From Pseudomonas sp. PB101 (GTDB lineage Bacteria; Pseudomonadota; Gammaproteobacteria; Pseudomonadales; Pseudomonadaceae): a DNA stretch of 64,000 bases. The DNA lies in the NCBI RefSeq assembly GCF_009764265.1, contig NZ_RWIR01000041.1:21375-85374 (forward strand), written 5' to 3'. Position 1 is the stretch's first letter, and each line of letters opens with the position of its first letter. This document shows positions 1 through 9,428 of this stretch, one piece after another. Position numbers and translations under genes: made by a program. The notes below the pieces were generated by a model. It made no database searches. It was not told the DNA's origin and worked only from the letters and a program-made list of their open reading frames with translations.

Positions 1-613
1 CGAGTACTCCCCTGAAGTCTTTGGCTTGCACGACTTCTGAGGAGTTTGCCAATTCAGCCCCAGCGCCTTTACGAACCAATTGGGCCACTACTTTATTGTC
101 GCCTCCATCAATAAATGCCGCTTCCGTGGCCAGCGTGGTGTCCTGGTCGCGAATGCCGGTCGCCGCACTGACGCCGGCGGCGACCAAGGCAATCGGGATG
201 ATCTCGTAAGGTTGCAGTCCCTTGGTTTTGGCACTCACGGCCGTAATGGCCGGACGCACGACCAGCACGCCCGGGCCTGGGCCGGTAGCCAATGGAAGCT
301 CCCTGGCAAAGGCATTTTTCAAGGCTTGATCGTAGAACTGAGTAATGCCGTTGAGGGCAGTCTGCGGGATTTTCTCGGTCGGTTGCGGTGGGGGATACAG
401 CTGGCTGTGTTCGACGAACACGCTGGTGTAGCGGTCCGCGTCAACGTCCGGGTCGATCCAGCGCATGACGGGTTCGCCCGACGGCGATTTTTCCTCTTTA
501 AGCGCGCTGTAATCCTTGAGAAACCCCGAGTATTGGTCAGGATCGACATAAGGGCTGGCACAACCCGCGAGCGCCAGGGTCAATACACATGCTGCGAGCG
601 GTTTGATCTGCAT
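1..613 (-). CDS. DUF3313-type lipoprotein (3' end outside window)
   Basis: Reading leftwards from the ATG at 613 gives an uninterrupted frame to the window edge, so about 204 residues are present and the C-terminus is missing. The protein begins with a short signal peptide ending in a lipobox, LALAGCASP, with Cys19 the predicted lipidated residue. The mature part (PYVDPDQYSGFLKDYSAL...) resembles DUF3313 outer-membrane lipoproteins, whose function is unknown. A GVSAATGIRD-type segment lies near the visible end. It is transcribed in the same direction as the alkylsulfatase upstream, but a hairpin separates them, so separate transcription is likely. Assignment to DUF3313 is by recall of the family pattern. 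Confidence 0.75.
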   Translation of the reverse strand, partial: MQIKPLAACVLTLALAGCASPYVDPDQYSGFLKDYSALKEEKSPSGEPVMRWIDPDVDADRYTSVFVEHSQLYPPPQPTEKIPQTALNGITQFYDQALKNAFARELPLATGPGPGVLVVRPAITAVSAKTKGLQPYEIIPIALVAAGVSAATGIRDQDTTLATEAAFIDGGDNKVVAQLVRKGAGAELANSSEVVQAKDFRGVL

Positions 614-666
614 GAAAAAGCTCCAGAGTGATTGCTTGAAGCGAAACACTTCGCCGAATCAAGAAG

Positions 667-694
667 GACGGCAACGCCTTTGAACGTTGCCGTC
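667..694 (-). terminator. Hairpin terminator after the alkylsulfatase gene
   Basis: A perfect 10-bp inverted repeat (GACGGCAACG / CGTTGCCGTC, 8-nt loop) lies 17 bases past the stop of the minus-strand alkylsulfatase gene. On the minus strand it is followed by a T-rich stretch (CTTCTT). This fits a rho-independent terminator, though the T tract is imperfect. Confidence 0.6.
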
Positions 695-711
695 TGCTGA
701 AAGTTGAACCG

Positions 712-2742
712 TTATGGCGTCACGATATTGAACCAGAAGTCAAAGTCATCCATATAGGACACCAGTTCCTCCAGCTTGCCCTTCGTCCCGTCTTCTTTGA
801 TGTCACCCGAAGCCAGCGCATCTTTCAGCGTGGTTTCCTTCAACACGATCTTGTTCAGCGTGTCGCGGGTCAAACTGATCGTCGCATCGGCGTCTTTTGC
901 TGCAACGCCCTCCGTGTGGTTGAGCACGCCATTGACCATCTCCACGGAATATTTTTGCTTTAGATCGGTGAAATCAAAGTTGAGCGACAGATGTTTATCT
1001 TCCGCTTTCGGGCCATTCAGACGCATGGCCAGGAAGTCGAAGAACAGATCCAGATCCATGGCCCGCACCGTGTCCGGGCTGGCAGTGTCTGGAGTCGGCA
1101 GTTTCATCACACCATCGCGCAGTTCCTTGGCGCCGGTGAGGTAGAAGTTACGCCACGGCCCGCTTTCGGCCTGGTAACCCAGTTGCTCCAGGGCATCGGC
1201 TTGCAGGTTCTTCGCCGCCTGGCTGCTCGGATTGGCGAATACAGCGTGGTTGACCACCTCGGCGACCCAGCGGAACTCGCCTTTGTCGTAATACTCCTTG
1301 GCTTTCTTCAGGAGCGCCTCTTCCCCGCCCATCATCTCCACGTAATGCTTGGCACCTTCTTCCGGTGGTAGTTCGTTCAGCGTGGCAGGGTTGCCGGTGA
1401 ACCAACCCAGGTACAAGACATATGTGGCTTTGACGTTGTGGTTCACCGAACCGTAATAGCCACGGTTGGAGAACTTGGTCGCGATCCCTTTCGGCAGTTT
1501 GAACTGCTCGGCGATCTCGACCATGGTGTAGCCCTTGTTGGCCAGACGCAGGGTTTCGTCATTGATATAGCGGTACATGTCGCGCTGGGAAGACAATTGC
1601 TCGCGCACCTCTTTATTGCCCCAGACCGGCCAATGGTGCATGGCATACATCACCTGCACGTCATCGCCCCAGAGCTTGAGTGTTTCGTTCAGGTACTTTG
1701 ACCAGGCCAGCGGGTCACGGATCTTGGCGCCCCGCAGGGAATAGGTGTTGTGCAAGGTGTGGGTAGAATCTTCTGCGGTGTTGAGCGCTTTCTTTTCCTT
1801 GATGTAATAGAGCATCTCGGCCGGTGCTTCACTGCCGGGCGCATACAGGAACTGATAGGTCAGGCCGTCAATGACATGGGTTTCACCGGTGGTCTTGATG
1901 ATGTCGGTGGGCGGGATCAACGTCACCGTACCGGCCGAGGTGGTGGTACCCAAACCTGCGCCCAACTGGCCGGTCGGCGAAGGCGGAAGCAGGTTGCCAT
2001 ACTGGTAGCTGGCGCGGCGACTCATGGCTGTGCCAGCCATCACGTTTTCGGCCACGGCATGCTCAATGAAGCCCAGGGGCGCATAGATCTTCACCTTGCC
2101 GGCTTTCACATCTTCTTCGTTCACCACGCCGCGTACACCACCGTAGTGGTCGATATGGCTGTGGGTATAGATCACGGCCACCACCGGTTTTTTCGGCCGA
2201 TGCTGGTAGTAGAGATCGAGTGCGGCCTTGGCGGTTTCGGTGGAAATCAGCGGGTCGAAGACAGTGATGCCGTCCTTGCCTTCGACGATGGTCATGTTCG
2301 ACAGGTCATAGTTGCGAACCTGGTAGATACCGTCAGTTACCTCGAACAAGCCAGAGATGTTGATTAGCTGCGACTGCCGCCAAAGGCTGGGGTTGGTTGT
2401 GTCCGGTGCAACCTCGCCTTCCTTGATAAATCCGTATTTCGTTGGATCCCAGATTACATTCCCGGAGGCGCCTTTAATGACCGTCGACGGCAGAGGGGCA
2501 ATGAAGCCTTTATGCGCCAGTTCAAAGGATGTCTTGTCGTTGAACGGCAACTCTTTGAGCAGCGCATTGTTGGCCGCCTTGGTGGCCTCGGAGGCGGGTT
2601 TCGCTTTCTCTGCATCGGCTGCAACCGCCTGGGTGGCCAATGCAATTGCTGCCACAAGTGAGCAAAGGGTTCCCGCTACTTTGAAGGGACGCCAGTCGCT
2701 TTTTGTTTCGGCAGACATTTTCGATTGAATGTGTTGATTCAT
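712..2742 (-). CDS. sdsA: Linear alkylsulfatase, SdsA1/BDS1 type
   Basis: A 676-residue secreted metallo-beta-lactamase-fold sulfatase that would hydrolyse primary alkyl sulfates such as SDS to alcohol and sulfate. Residues 1-42 form a long signal peptide ending AVA-AD. The zinc-binding motif THSHIDHYGG supplies His194, His196, Asp198 and His199. Downstream are the second-metal region, an alpha-helical dimerisation domain (about 420-530) and a C-terminal SCP2-like domain (about 550-676), the order known for P. aeruginosa SdsA1. The length fits this family. It stands alone on the minus strand with a hairpin after it. No dedicated regulator is adjacent. Confidence 0.93.
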   Translation of the reverse strand: MNQHIQSKMSAETKSDWRPFKVAGTLCSLVAAIALATQAVAADAEKAKPASEATKAANNALLKELPFNDKTSFELAHKGFIAPLPSTVIKGASGNVIWDPTKYGFIKEGEVAPDTTNPSLWRQSQLINISGLFEVTDGIYQVRNYDLSNMTIVEGKDGITVFDPLISTETAKAALDLYYQHRPKKPVVAVIYTHSHIDHYGGVRGVVNEEDVKAGKVKIYAPLGFIEHAVAENVMAGTAMSRRASYQYGNLLPPSPTGQLGAGLGTTTSAGTVTLIPPTDIIKTTGETHVIDGLTYQFLYAPGSEAPAEMLYYIKEKKALNTAEDSTHTLHNTYSLRGAKIRDPLAWSKYLNETLKLWGDDVQVMYAMHHWPVWGNKEVREQLSSQRDMYRYINDETLRLANKGYTMVEIAEQFKLPKGIATKFSNRGYYGSVNHNVKATYVLYLGWFTGNPATLNELPPEEGAKHYVEMMGGEEALLKKAKEYYDKGEFRWVAEVVNHAVFANPSSQAAKNLQADALEQLGYQAESGPWRNFYLTGAKELRDGVMKLPTPDTASPDTVRAMDLDLFFDFLAMRLNGPKAEDKHLSLNFDFTDLKQKYSVEMVNGVLNHTEGVAAKDADATISLTRDTLNKIVLKETTLKDALASGDIKEDGTKGKLEELVSYMDDFDFWFNIVTP

Positions 2743-2908
2743 TCTCCAGCTCCTTCTAGTGGCAATGCGCTATACCCGACGAGGTAAAAGCGGATCCAAA
2801 TAAAGGTAGTAGGAATCGAGGAGATTTCGAGTATTACAGTTTGTGTCAGATAACAGAGGCGAGAGGACGTTTGAACTAAATCAGTTGCAACGGTAGCCGC
2901 GAATGAGC

Positions 2909-2960
2909 GTCCGCTATTGGCCGATTTCTGCCTGTCGCGATAGGCTGGAAACGACCCTTT
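2909..2960. repeat. Dispersed imperfect-palindrome element, copy 1
   Basis: The stretch GTCCGCTATTGGCCGATTTC and the CTGCCTGTCGCGA that follows match similar intergenic stretches near 4620, 12214, 14315, 28540, 29141, 30037, 30941, 44449 and 50867. The right arm (GGCTGGAAACGACCC) is a degraded inverted copy of the left. It occupies the gap between the diguanylate cyclase and alkylsulfatase genes. Confidence 0.6.
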
Positions 2961-3019
2961 GCAGCCTGTCGCGGTAAACGGCAATTTTCACCAGAAACTG
3001 AGGGGCTGGGGAGTCCGTC

Positions 3020-4396
3020 TCAATCGCTAATGTATCGGTCACGCCCTTGTTGTTTAGCTTGGTAAAGCAGCGAGTCAGCCCGGATCAGCATGTCCTGAAA
3101 CGTGTCATCAGCGCCCCTCCAAGCGGTGACGCCCAGGCTGCAAGTGACCTTGATACGGGAAGTGGCGTAGTCGAGCGACAAAGTGTGCAGGGTCTGTATC
3201 ACACGTTCGGCCATTAGTCGTGCGCCGGAGATTTCCGTGTCTGGCAGCAAAATGAGGAACTCTTCCCCGCCAAAACGAGCGGCCAGATCCTGTTGGCGAA
3301 TAGTCCGGATAAGTAGCTGCGCGAAGAATTTCAATACCTCATCACCTCCGTCATGCCCGTAGGTGTCATTGACCTTTTTGAAGTGGTCGATATCCAGCAT
3401 CAGCATGCACAACGAACCGTGTCTACGCGACGTTCTCGCCAACTCGGCGCCGGCTAATGTCATCGCTTCCCTACGATTGTACAAGCCAGTAAGAAAATCG
3501 CGGGTAGCGGCTCGATACTGCAACAGATAGGCATCGATCAGTTGTGCAACAAGCCAGTTGATGAGAAACAAGCAAGCCAGTATGCCAACCAACAGTAACA
3601 ATCCGAGACCATTCCAGCTCAGGAATAGAGCGTTGAACGTCGGTATGAGTGGTTCGCTATAGAACTGCACCCGTAGAGCAAGCTGCGGATCGACGAAGTC
3701 TCGGACAAAACGCTCCTCGTCCTGCTTATTCGAGGCAGAAGTCGAACGCCAACCGGCGGCTGTGCCAGGAAACAGGTCAGCTTTGTCGTCGGTGAAACGA
3801 ACATCGACATATAAGGGAGGAGTCTGACCCTGCGTCGCTGCGACATGCACAATCAATGCATCGATAAACGCTGGGCCGATCGCTGTGCGAGGAGGCAGTG
3901 GCGGTGGCCGTATTTGCGTTCGCGTTTCACGTATCACTGCAAAATGCCCATTACAGCTATAACCGAGACGTTGACGGCTGGTTAATTCGATGACACCCCT
4001 GAGCAGGCGCATGCGAGGCGCTTCTGGACTGAGTAACGGGGCTACCTGCTGAATGGGGACACGTAAAGTAAATTGAGACAGCCCCTCAACATCCTCAGTC
4101 TGAACCACCGTGGCGCGCTGTTGCTCGGCAATGTACTGGTCTGGAAGGCACCCTGCCGGAAGAGGATTTGCCAAGAGCAGGGATTGTTGAAGCTTGTGGG
4201 TCGTCAGTTGGCGCACCAGGGTGGTAAAGCCCCAGGCGCTGCGCTGGGCGAGCAATGCCTGTTGCCCCTCTAGCAGCAACAGACGCTGCCGCTGGTAGCG
4301 GTCGACCACCCCGATAATCGCGACAAGGGTCAACAGCGCCACTATCAACCAGCAGCCGACTTTGATCACCCGTGTGTGCTCGAGCATCCACTTCAT
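3020..4396 (-). CDS. Membrane-anchored diguanylate cyclase (GGDEF)
   Basis: A 458-residue protein predicted to make cyclic di-GMP at the inner membrane. An N-terminal membrane helix (about 12-32) precedes a periplasmic sensory region of about 220 residues with no recognised domain. A second helix (about 258-285, LLLLVGILACLFLINW) leads into the cytoplasmic GGDEF domain (DFLTGLYNRR, DIDHFKKVND). The active-site loop reads GGEEF at residues 376-380, a functional variant. An RxxD motif (RQQD, 367-370) lies five residues upstream, so product inhibition through the I-site is likely. There is no EAL domain. It appears monocistronic. Confidence 0.92.
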   Translation of the reverse strand: MKWMLEHTRVIKVGCWLIVALLTLVAIIGVVDRYQRQRLLLLEGQQALLAQRSAWGFTTLVRQLTTHKLQQSLLLANPLPAGCLPDQYIAEQQRATVVQTEDVEGLSQFTLRVPIQQVAPLLSPEAPRMRLLRGVIELTSRQRLGYSCNGHFAVIRETRTQIRPPPLPPRTAIGPAFIDALIVHVAATQGQTPPLYVDVRFTDDKADLFPGTAAGWRSTSASNKQDEERFVRDFVDPQLALRVQFYSEPLIPTFNALFLSWNGLGLLLLVGILACLFLINWLVAQLIDAYLLQYRAATRDFLTGLYNRREAMTLAGAELARTSRRHGSLCMLMLDIDHFKKVNDTYGHDGGDEVLKFFAQLLIRTIRQQDLAARFGGEEFLILLPDTEISGARLMAERVIQTLHTLSLDYATSRIKVTCSLGVTAWRGADDTFQDMLIRADSLLYQAKQQGRDRYISD

Positions 4397-4618
4397 GTCG
4401 ATTACTCCAGCGCTATATTGGGAGGCGTTTGTCTGGCATCACAGGGCTAACGGCCAAGTCTTCTGATGGTTTTATAGGTATAGACGCTTTGTCTCTGTTT
4501 CCTGTGTTTACGCCTCATTTCCTTAACTGACCCATGACACACAAACCTTTGGTACTCAAACATCGCGCGTCGAATGGGTCCGGTCAGTGAAGGCTAGTGA
4601 GGATTTCTTTTTTGAAAG

Positions 4619-4675
4619 TCTGCTCTTGGCCGACCTCAGCCTGTTGCGACCGGCAGAAGTCGACCCAAAGCCGAT
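4619..4675. repeat. Dispersed imperfect-palindrome element, copy 2
   Basis: The left arm TCTGCTCTTGGCCGACCTCA and the right arm CGGCAGAAGTCGACCCAAAG face each other across CTGTTGCGAC. Both arms are preserved well enough here to show the inverted-repeat design. It lies between the AraC gene and the diguanylate cyclase gene. Confidence 0.6.
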
Positions 4676-4735
4676 ATTCAAGGCGTCCTGTAGAGTTACG
4701 CCTCTCGACTCGTAAGACGGGAACCTATTGCGCCC

Positions 4736-5800
4736 TTAGCCCTGCTGATGCAACTGCTGTTGACGATACTCGCCGGGAGTAATGCCGACCCAAGCCTTGA
4801 AGGCTCTGCGAAAATTACTGCGGTCCGAGAAATTCAGCAGCCTGGCGATGTCGTCTATGGGGAGACGTGTCGAACTGAGGTAGCTACAGGACAACTGCTT
4901 GCGCGTGGCGTCGAGTAGTGCCTGGAAGGAAGTGCCATGGTGCTTCAAGCGATTGCGCAGAGTTCTCGACGAGATGTTCAGCTTGGCCGCTATTTGTTCT
5001 GCACTCGGAAAGTCATTTCCCGTTAGCAGGATCAGGTTACGCACCTGGGTGATGAATTCCGTCACGTAAATCTGCCGCGCCAGCTGTTCATTGCAGACCT
5101 GCTGAGCGAGCTTGGCACCGAACGGGTTGCTGCGCGAGATGGACTGCTCGAGGAAGCTTGCGTCGAAAATCAGCTGATTGCGCGAGGATGAAAAAAGCAC
5201 TGGGCAATCAAAAAAGCGCTGATAGAGACGATGGTAGTCCGGTCGGTCGTAGCCCAGGTTCAGTTGCACCATCGGCAAGGTCCTTTCTGCCAGCAATTCG
5301 AGCAGCTTCTTGGTAGCTACCAGATGCTCTTCGAGAATCAGGGGCAGTGCCGCATGGAGCGGTTTGGGAGGGCACAGGTCCAGGATCGCCAGGTTACCCT
5401 CCTGGATCAGGAAGATTTCGACCATGCTGGCGGCGGTCTGATGGAACTTCAGTATGGTTCTGATGGCTTCGCCAATGGTCGTGCAACTGAGCAGGGCATA
5501 GCCAAGTGTGCCCCAGTCCGAAAGGGACTCACGGCTGCCTATGATCAACCCCAGTCCTGGTGTACGGGTCAGCCGGGCGGCGTTGGCCATTATCGATGTC
5601 ACCTGGTCGAAGGTGAGCAGCGCATCGTTGCTCTGAATGTCCCGCGGGGAAGTCCCGGTGCCCCTCAAAAGCTCAAACTCGCTGACATTTTCGGCTTTCA
5701 GCATGTCGCGCACGAGCAGCACGTTGATGGCTGGAACCATCCAGGTTTGCTGTGGTGCGTCTACAACGCCCGGTGGAAGGGAGCCTTGGTCACGCGCCAT
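4736..5800 (-). CDS. AraC-family transcriptional regulator (OruR-like layout)
   Basis: A 354-residue regulator. The first 210 residues resemble the arabinose-binding-like domain found in OruR/ArgR-type AraC proteins. The C-terminal 90 residues hold two helix-turn-helix units (SAEQIAAKLNISSRTLRNRL and IDDIARLLNFSDRSNFRRAF) and the usual ending WVGITPGEYR. It is divergent from the SDR-permease-lyase-kinase-porin operon starting at 5957, with 156 bp between, and is the obvious candidate regulator of that operon. The effector is unknown. A substrate of that operon, for example an amino alcohol, is a reasonable guess. Confidence 0.9.
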   Translation of the reverse strand: MARDQGSLPPGVVDAPQQTWMVPAINVLLVRDMLKAENVSEFELLRGTGTSPRDIQSNDALLTFDQVTSIMANAARLTRTPGLGLIIGSRESLSDWGTLGYALLSCTTIGEAIRTILKFHQTAASMVEIFLIQEGNLAILDLCPPKPLHAALPLILEEHLVATKKLLELLAERTLPMVQLNLGYDRPDYHRLYQRFFDCPVLFSSSRNQLIFDASFLEQSISRSNPFGAKLAQQVCNEQLARQIYVTEFITQVRNLILLTGNDFPSAEQIAAKLNISSRTLRNRLKHHGTSFQALLDATRKQLSCSYLSSTRLPIDDIARLLNFSDRSNFRRAFKAWVGITPGEYRQQQLHQQG

Positions 5801-5840
5801 GTGGATGCTTGCCGCCCTGTTGGTCAGGTTGATGGAGTGC

Positions 5841-5870
5841 TTCCGAATATAACCCTTAGCCTTTCCGAAT
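5841..5870 (+). promoter_or_regulatory. Candidate AraC direct-repeat operator
   Basis: The octamer TTCCGAAT occurs at 5841-5848 and again at 5863-5870. The start-to-start spacing of 22 bp is about two helical turns. This is the typical geometry for an AraC-family dimer, and the pair sits in the divergent gap between the AraC gene and the SDR operon. The link to this regulator is inference. Confidence 0.45.
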
Positions 5871-5933
5871 TCGACACCACTGGTTCAAAAAGTTTGGTTA
5901 GCATCCGAGCCAGCACATATGCCTTTGCGCCCA

Positions 5934-5944
5934 AACAATAATAA
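5934..5944 (+). promoter_or_regulatory. Hfq/Crc-type A-rich motif before the SDR gene
   Basis: AACAATAATAA contains two overlapping matches to AAnAAnAA, the Hfq/Crc catabolite-repression motif of pseudomonads. It runs directly into the ribosome-binding site AAGGAG of the SDR gene. Repression of this operon when preferred carbon sources are present is therefore likely. Confidence 0.55.
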
Positions 5945-5956
5945 AGGAGTCGACAA

Positions 5957-6712
5957 ATGTTCAGCTTGAAAGGCAAAACCGCATTCATCACAGGCGGCAC
6001 AGCAGGCATCGGCCTGGCGTGTGCCAAACGCTTGGTCGCAGCCGGTGCGAAGGTCATGATCGTCGGTCGGCGGGAGGAGGGTGTCAGGATCGCGGACGAG
6101 ATCGGCGCGCTGTTCCACAGGCTGGATGTGTTGGATGAGCGCAACATCGTGACGGCGCTGGATGCCGCTGTCCAAGCCCTGGGAAAGATCGACATCCTGC
6201 TGAACAACGCGGGCATCGAGAACACCGGCCCGACCATCGAAGAAGCACCGACGTCTGCACTCCAGGTCCTGTTCGATTGCGACCTGAAAGCCCCCTACGC
6301 CCTGTTGCACCATGCACCCTCGCGCATGCGTGACGGTGGCGCCATCATCAACACGGCATCGGTCGCCGGGCTGATCCAGCTGCCCGGTTATTCGCAGTAT
6401 TCGGCGATGAAGGCGGCTGTCATTTCTCTTACCCGTACCGCCGCGCTGGAACTGGCGCCGCGCGGGATCCGGGTGAACGCCATCTGCCCTGGCTCGATCT
6501 GGTCCGAGATGCTTCCAACCGATCATCCCGAGGTGGATATCGTCAAGACCCTGTGCCCCCAACAACGTATCGGCGAACCTGAGGAGGTGGCGGCGCTGGT
6601 GCATTTCCTCGCCAGTGACGATTGCCGCTATCTCAACGGTGCGGCCATTCCCCTGGACGGTGGCCTGAGCGCCGGATTTGGTTATCCGCTGCTGGAAAAA
6701 CTGATGGCGTAG
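5957..6712 (+). CDS. SDR-family NAD(P)-dependent oxidoreductase
   Basis: A 251-residue classical short-chain dehydrogenase. The cofactor loop TGGTAGIG lies near residues 12-19, followed by LLNNAG, the catalytic Ser in NTASVAG and the YSQYSAMK Tyr-x3-Lys motif. The C-terminal segment (LNGAAIPLDGGLSAG) is typical of the family. A clear AAGGAG site precedes the ATG. It is the first gene of an operon with an ethanolamine-type permease, a phospho-lyase-like PLP enzyme and a kinase. It may oxidise or epimerise the hydroxyl of an amino alcohol, or reduce the aldehyde product. The substrate cannot be read from sequence. Confidence 0.9.
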   Translation: MFSLKGKTAFITGGTAGIGLACAKRLVAAGAKVMIVGRREEGVRIADEIGALFHRLDVLDERNIVTALDAAVQALGKIDILLNNAGIENTGPTIEEAPTSALQVLFDCDLKAPYALLHHAPSRMRDGGAIINTASVAGLIQLPGYSQYSAMKAAVISLTRTAALELAPRGIRVNAICPGSIWSEMLPTDHPEVDIVKTLCPQQRIGEPEEVAALVHFLASDDCRYLNGAAIPLDGGLSAGFGYPLLEKLMA

Positions 6713-6835
6713 GGCAGACCAGCCCAAGGTCATCGCATGAGCTGATTTTTTCGGCACCGAGCCCACCTCAGTGGGCTCAGGCTGCCTTGTCGTGACGTTA
6801 TTCCCTATACAAGAACATAAGAAGGGTTCGCCTCC

Positions 6836-8146
6836 ATGCTCAAACAAGGTGTTCTTCGCTGGCCCCAAATCGCCGGGCTTGGCATTTCTCTGGTCATTGC
6901 CGGGCAGTTCTCCGGCTGGAACTACGGCCTGGCCAATGGCTGGACCAACATGCTGATGGCCATGTTACTGATGGCTATGCTCTGCGGTGGCCTGGCACTG
7001 TGCGTTGCCGAGCTCTCCACCGCCCAGCCGCACGCCGGTGGGGTGTTCGCCTATGCGCAGCTGGCCTTCGGCCCCTTCGTTGGCTACATGGTCGGCGCCA
7101 GCTGCGCACTGGCACTGTCGATCGGGACCGGCACGGTCGCCAACTTCCTTACTGCGTACGTGGACTCGGTTTTCGGCTTCGGTGGCTGGCCGGTGCGTAT
7201 TGGCCTGTTCATGTTGATCATCGGCATTCACATTGTCGGTGTCGGAGAGGCACTGGGCCTCACCCTGTTCGGTGGCGTGGTGGCGGCAGTCGCGTTGCTG
7301 GTGTTCGGCGGCACCATGTTGCCGCACATGCAATGGAGCAACCTGTTGCCCGCCACCGGCCTGGTCGAAAGCATGAGCCTGGCTGGGGTGTTTGCCTGTG
7401 TGCCCTTTGCCATCTGGATGTTCTTTTGCGTGGAGCAGGTGAGTTCTGCTGCCGAAGAAGCGGCCGAGCCGGGTCGCACGATGCCCCGGGGGATCATCGC
7501 CGCCATGCTCACAGTGTTGGTGACCGCGCTGACCGTGGCGGTCGCCGCCCCGGGTGTGGCAGGCCTGGCAACCGTCAGCGCTGCCGCCGACCCGCTGTAT
7601 GCCGCGATGACCCACGGCGGCCAGTACACAGAGCAGGACTGGCTGCCGCTGTTGGTAGGCTCCGGCGCCGTATGCGGGCTGCTGGCGACCCTTTTCTCGC
7701 TGGTCTATTCCGCCTCCCGGCAGATCTACGCCCTGGCTCGCGACGGCTACTTCCCGGTGGTGCTGACACGTACCAACCGTCGTGGCTCGCCTTATGTCGC
7801 GCTGCTCGTGCTCACCCTGATCGGCCTGCCGCTGACCGTGGTGCCGCCGGAGCAGATGATGCTCGGCCTGGTCCTGCTGATGTGCAGTTGCTACCTGGTA
7901 CTTTTTGCCGCCTACCTGCGCCTGCACCGCAGCCAGCCGCAGCTCGTCCGGCCATTCCGTTTGCGCGGCGGCCCGGTGATTGCGTCCGTCGGCATGCTGC
8001 TGACGCTTGTGGTGATTACGGCGTGCTTCCAGCTAGAGCTCTTCCTTCTCAGCGCCCTGGCCCTGGTGGTCATGGTCCTGATTCTCAACTACCTGCTGCG
8101 CGACAACAACGCCGGCAAGGCCCTGGAGGTTTCCAAGCATGTCTGA
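6836..8146 (+). CDS. APC-family permease, ethanolamine-permease-like
   Basis: A 436-residue inner-membrane transporter with about 12 predicted helices. The first helix (IAGLGISLVIAGQFSGWNYG) closely recalls the ethanolamine permease (Eat) signature, and AELSTAQPHAGGVFAYA is the second conserved APC segment. The gene ends inside the start of the next one (8-bp overlap), indicating translational coupling with the PLP enzyme. Import of a small amino alcohol or hydroxy-amino compound fits both the family and the neighbours. A general amino-acid substrate cannot be excluded. Confidence 0.88.
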   Translation: MLKQGVLRWPQIAGLGISLVIAGQFSGWNYGLANGWTNMLMAMLLMAMLCGGLALCVAELSTAQPHAGGVFAYAQLAFGPFVGYMVGASCALALSIGTGTVANFLTAYVDSVFGFGGWPVRIGLFMLIIGIHIVGVGEALGLTLFGGVVAAVALLVFGGTMLPHMQWSNLLPATGLVESMSLAGVFACVPFAIWMFFCVEQVSSAAEEAAEPGRTMPRGIIAAMLTVLVTALTVAVAAPGVAGLATVSAAADPLYAAMTHGGQYTEQDWLPLLVGSGAVCGLLATLFSLVYSASRQIYALARDGYFPVVLTRTNRRGSPYVALLVLTLIGLPLTVVPPEQMMLGLVLLMCSCYLVLFAAYLRLHRSQPQLVRPFRLRGGPVIASVGMLLTLVVITACFQLELFLLSALALVVMVLILNYLLRDNNAGKALEVSKHV

Positions 8147-9428
8147 AGCAACCCTGCTGCACCGTCGGCACCAGGTCATGGGCAGCGCATCGCCGCTGTT
8201 CTATGACGAACCGCTGGAGCTGGTGAAGGGTGAAGGTGTCTGGCTGATCGACAGCAACGGCAAGCGCTACCTGGACGTCTACAACAACGTCCCCAGCGTC
8301 GGCCACTGCCACCCCCGAGTGGTGGAGGCCATGGCCGGGCAGGCGGCGATGCTGAACATCCATACCCGCTACCTCAACGAACGCATCGTGAACTATGCCG
8401 AGCGCCTCACCGCGACGTTCGCCGAGCCGTTGAACAGTGTGATGTTCACCTGTACCGGCAGCGAGTCCAACGAAGTGGCGTTGCGCATGGCACGCTTTGC
8501 CAGCGGCAACAGGGGGGTGATCGTCACGAACCATAACTACCACGGCAACACCGCCAGCCTGGCCGAAGTGACCACTGCCATCTCCGGTTCCGAGCCTTTC
8601 GCGGCGCATGCCCGTGCTGTGCCGATTCCCTGCCTGTACCACGCCGAGGGCGGCGACGAGCAGGTGGCCGAGCGCTATGTCGCCAAGGTCGCCGCAGCCA
8701 TCGCCTCGCTGCGAGCGGCGGGCGTTGGCGTGGCGGCCATGCTGATCGACACGCTGTTCGCCAACGAGGGCATTCCTCGCCTGCCAAGTGGCTACCTGGA
8801 GCGCGTCGCAAAGCTGGTACGTGATGCCGGTGGCTTGCTGATTGCCGATGAAGTCCAGGCCGGTTTCGCCCGCACCGGCGATCACATGTGGGGCCACCAG
8901 GCCTACCCGGTGGTGCCGGATATCGTCACCCTGGGCAAACCCATGGGCAACGGCTTCCCCTTGGCGGGGGTGGTGGCACGGCGCGAGCTGGTCGAGTCGT
9001 TCGGCCAGAGCAACATGTACTTCAACACCTTTGGCGGATCGCCCGTGGCCGCCGCTGTCGGCCTGGCCGTGCTCGACGTCATCGAGGACGAAGGGCTGCT
9101 GGAAAACGCCCGGCGGGTCGGCGCACAACTGCAGGCCGGGTTGCAGCGGCTGGCGTCACGCTACCCGGTCATCGGTGATGTGCGTGGCAAGGGCCTGTTC
9201 TATGCCGTGGAGCTGGTCCGCTCCCGCCAGACCCGCGAGCCGGCGGGAGCCGAAGCGCGGCACATCGTCAATGAAATGCGCCGGCGCGGCGTGCTTATCA
9301 GCAAGATCGGCGCGGGCGACAACATCCTCAAGGTTCGTCCGCCGCTGGTGTTCAGCAGCGCCAACTGCGAGTTCTTCCTCGAAACCCTGGACAGTGTCCT
9401 GGGCAGTGCCCAAGGAGCAAAGCAATGA
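8139..9428 (+). CDS. Class-III PLP enzyme, probable O-phospho-amino-alcohol phospho-lyase
   Basis: A 429-residue fold-type I PLP enzyme of the class-III aminotransferase family. Lys267 in TLGKPMGNG is the predicted Schiff-base lysine, and [11 protein letters not shown] precedes it. The N-terminal block ([17 protein letters not shown], then [19 protein letters not shown]) resembles ethanolamine-phosphate and phosphohydroxylysine phospho-lyases (ETNPPL/PHYKPL) more than true transaminases. Those enzymes turn an O-phosphorylated amino alcohol into aldehyde, ammonia and phosphate. The next gene encodes a kinase that could make such a substrate, and the stop and start overlap by four bases. A transaminase remains the alternative. 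Confidence 0.85.
   Translation: MSEATLLHRRHQVMGSASPLFYDEPLELVKGEGVWLIDSNGKRYLDVYNNVPSVGHCHPRVVEAMAGQAAMLNIHTRYLNERIVNYAERLTATFAEPLNSVMFTCTGSESNEVALRMARFASGNRGVIVTNHNYHGNTASLAEVTTAISGSEPFAAHARAVPIPCLYHAEGGDEQVAERYVAKVAAAIASLRAAGVGVAAMLIDTLFANEGIPRLPSGYLERVAKLVRDAGGLLIADEVQAGFARTGDHMWGHQAYPVVPDIVTLGKPMGNGFPLAGVVARRELVESFGQSNMYFNTFGGSPVAAAVGLAVLDVIEDEGLLENARRVGAQLQAGLQRLASRYPVIGDVRGKGLFYAVELVRSRQTREPAGAEARHIVNEMRRRGVLISKIGAGDNILKVRPPLVFSSANCEFFLETLDSVLGSAQGAKQ

Noticed and set aside
80..631. 183-codon plus-strand frame at the left edge
   Set aside because: Antisense to a lipoprotein frame with a clear lipobox and start codon.
6965..7927. 320-codon minus-strand frame antisense to the permease gene
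   Set aside because: Gln/His-rich shadow typical of high-GC third positions; the permease is well supported.
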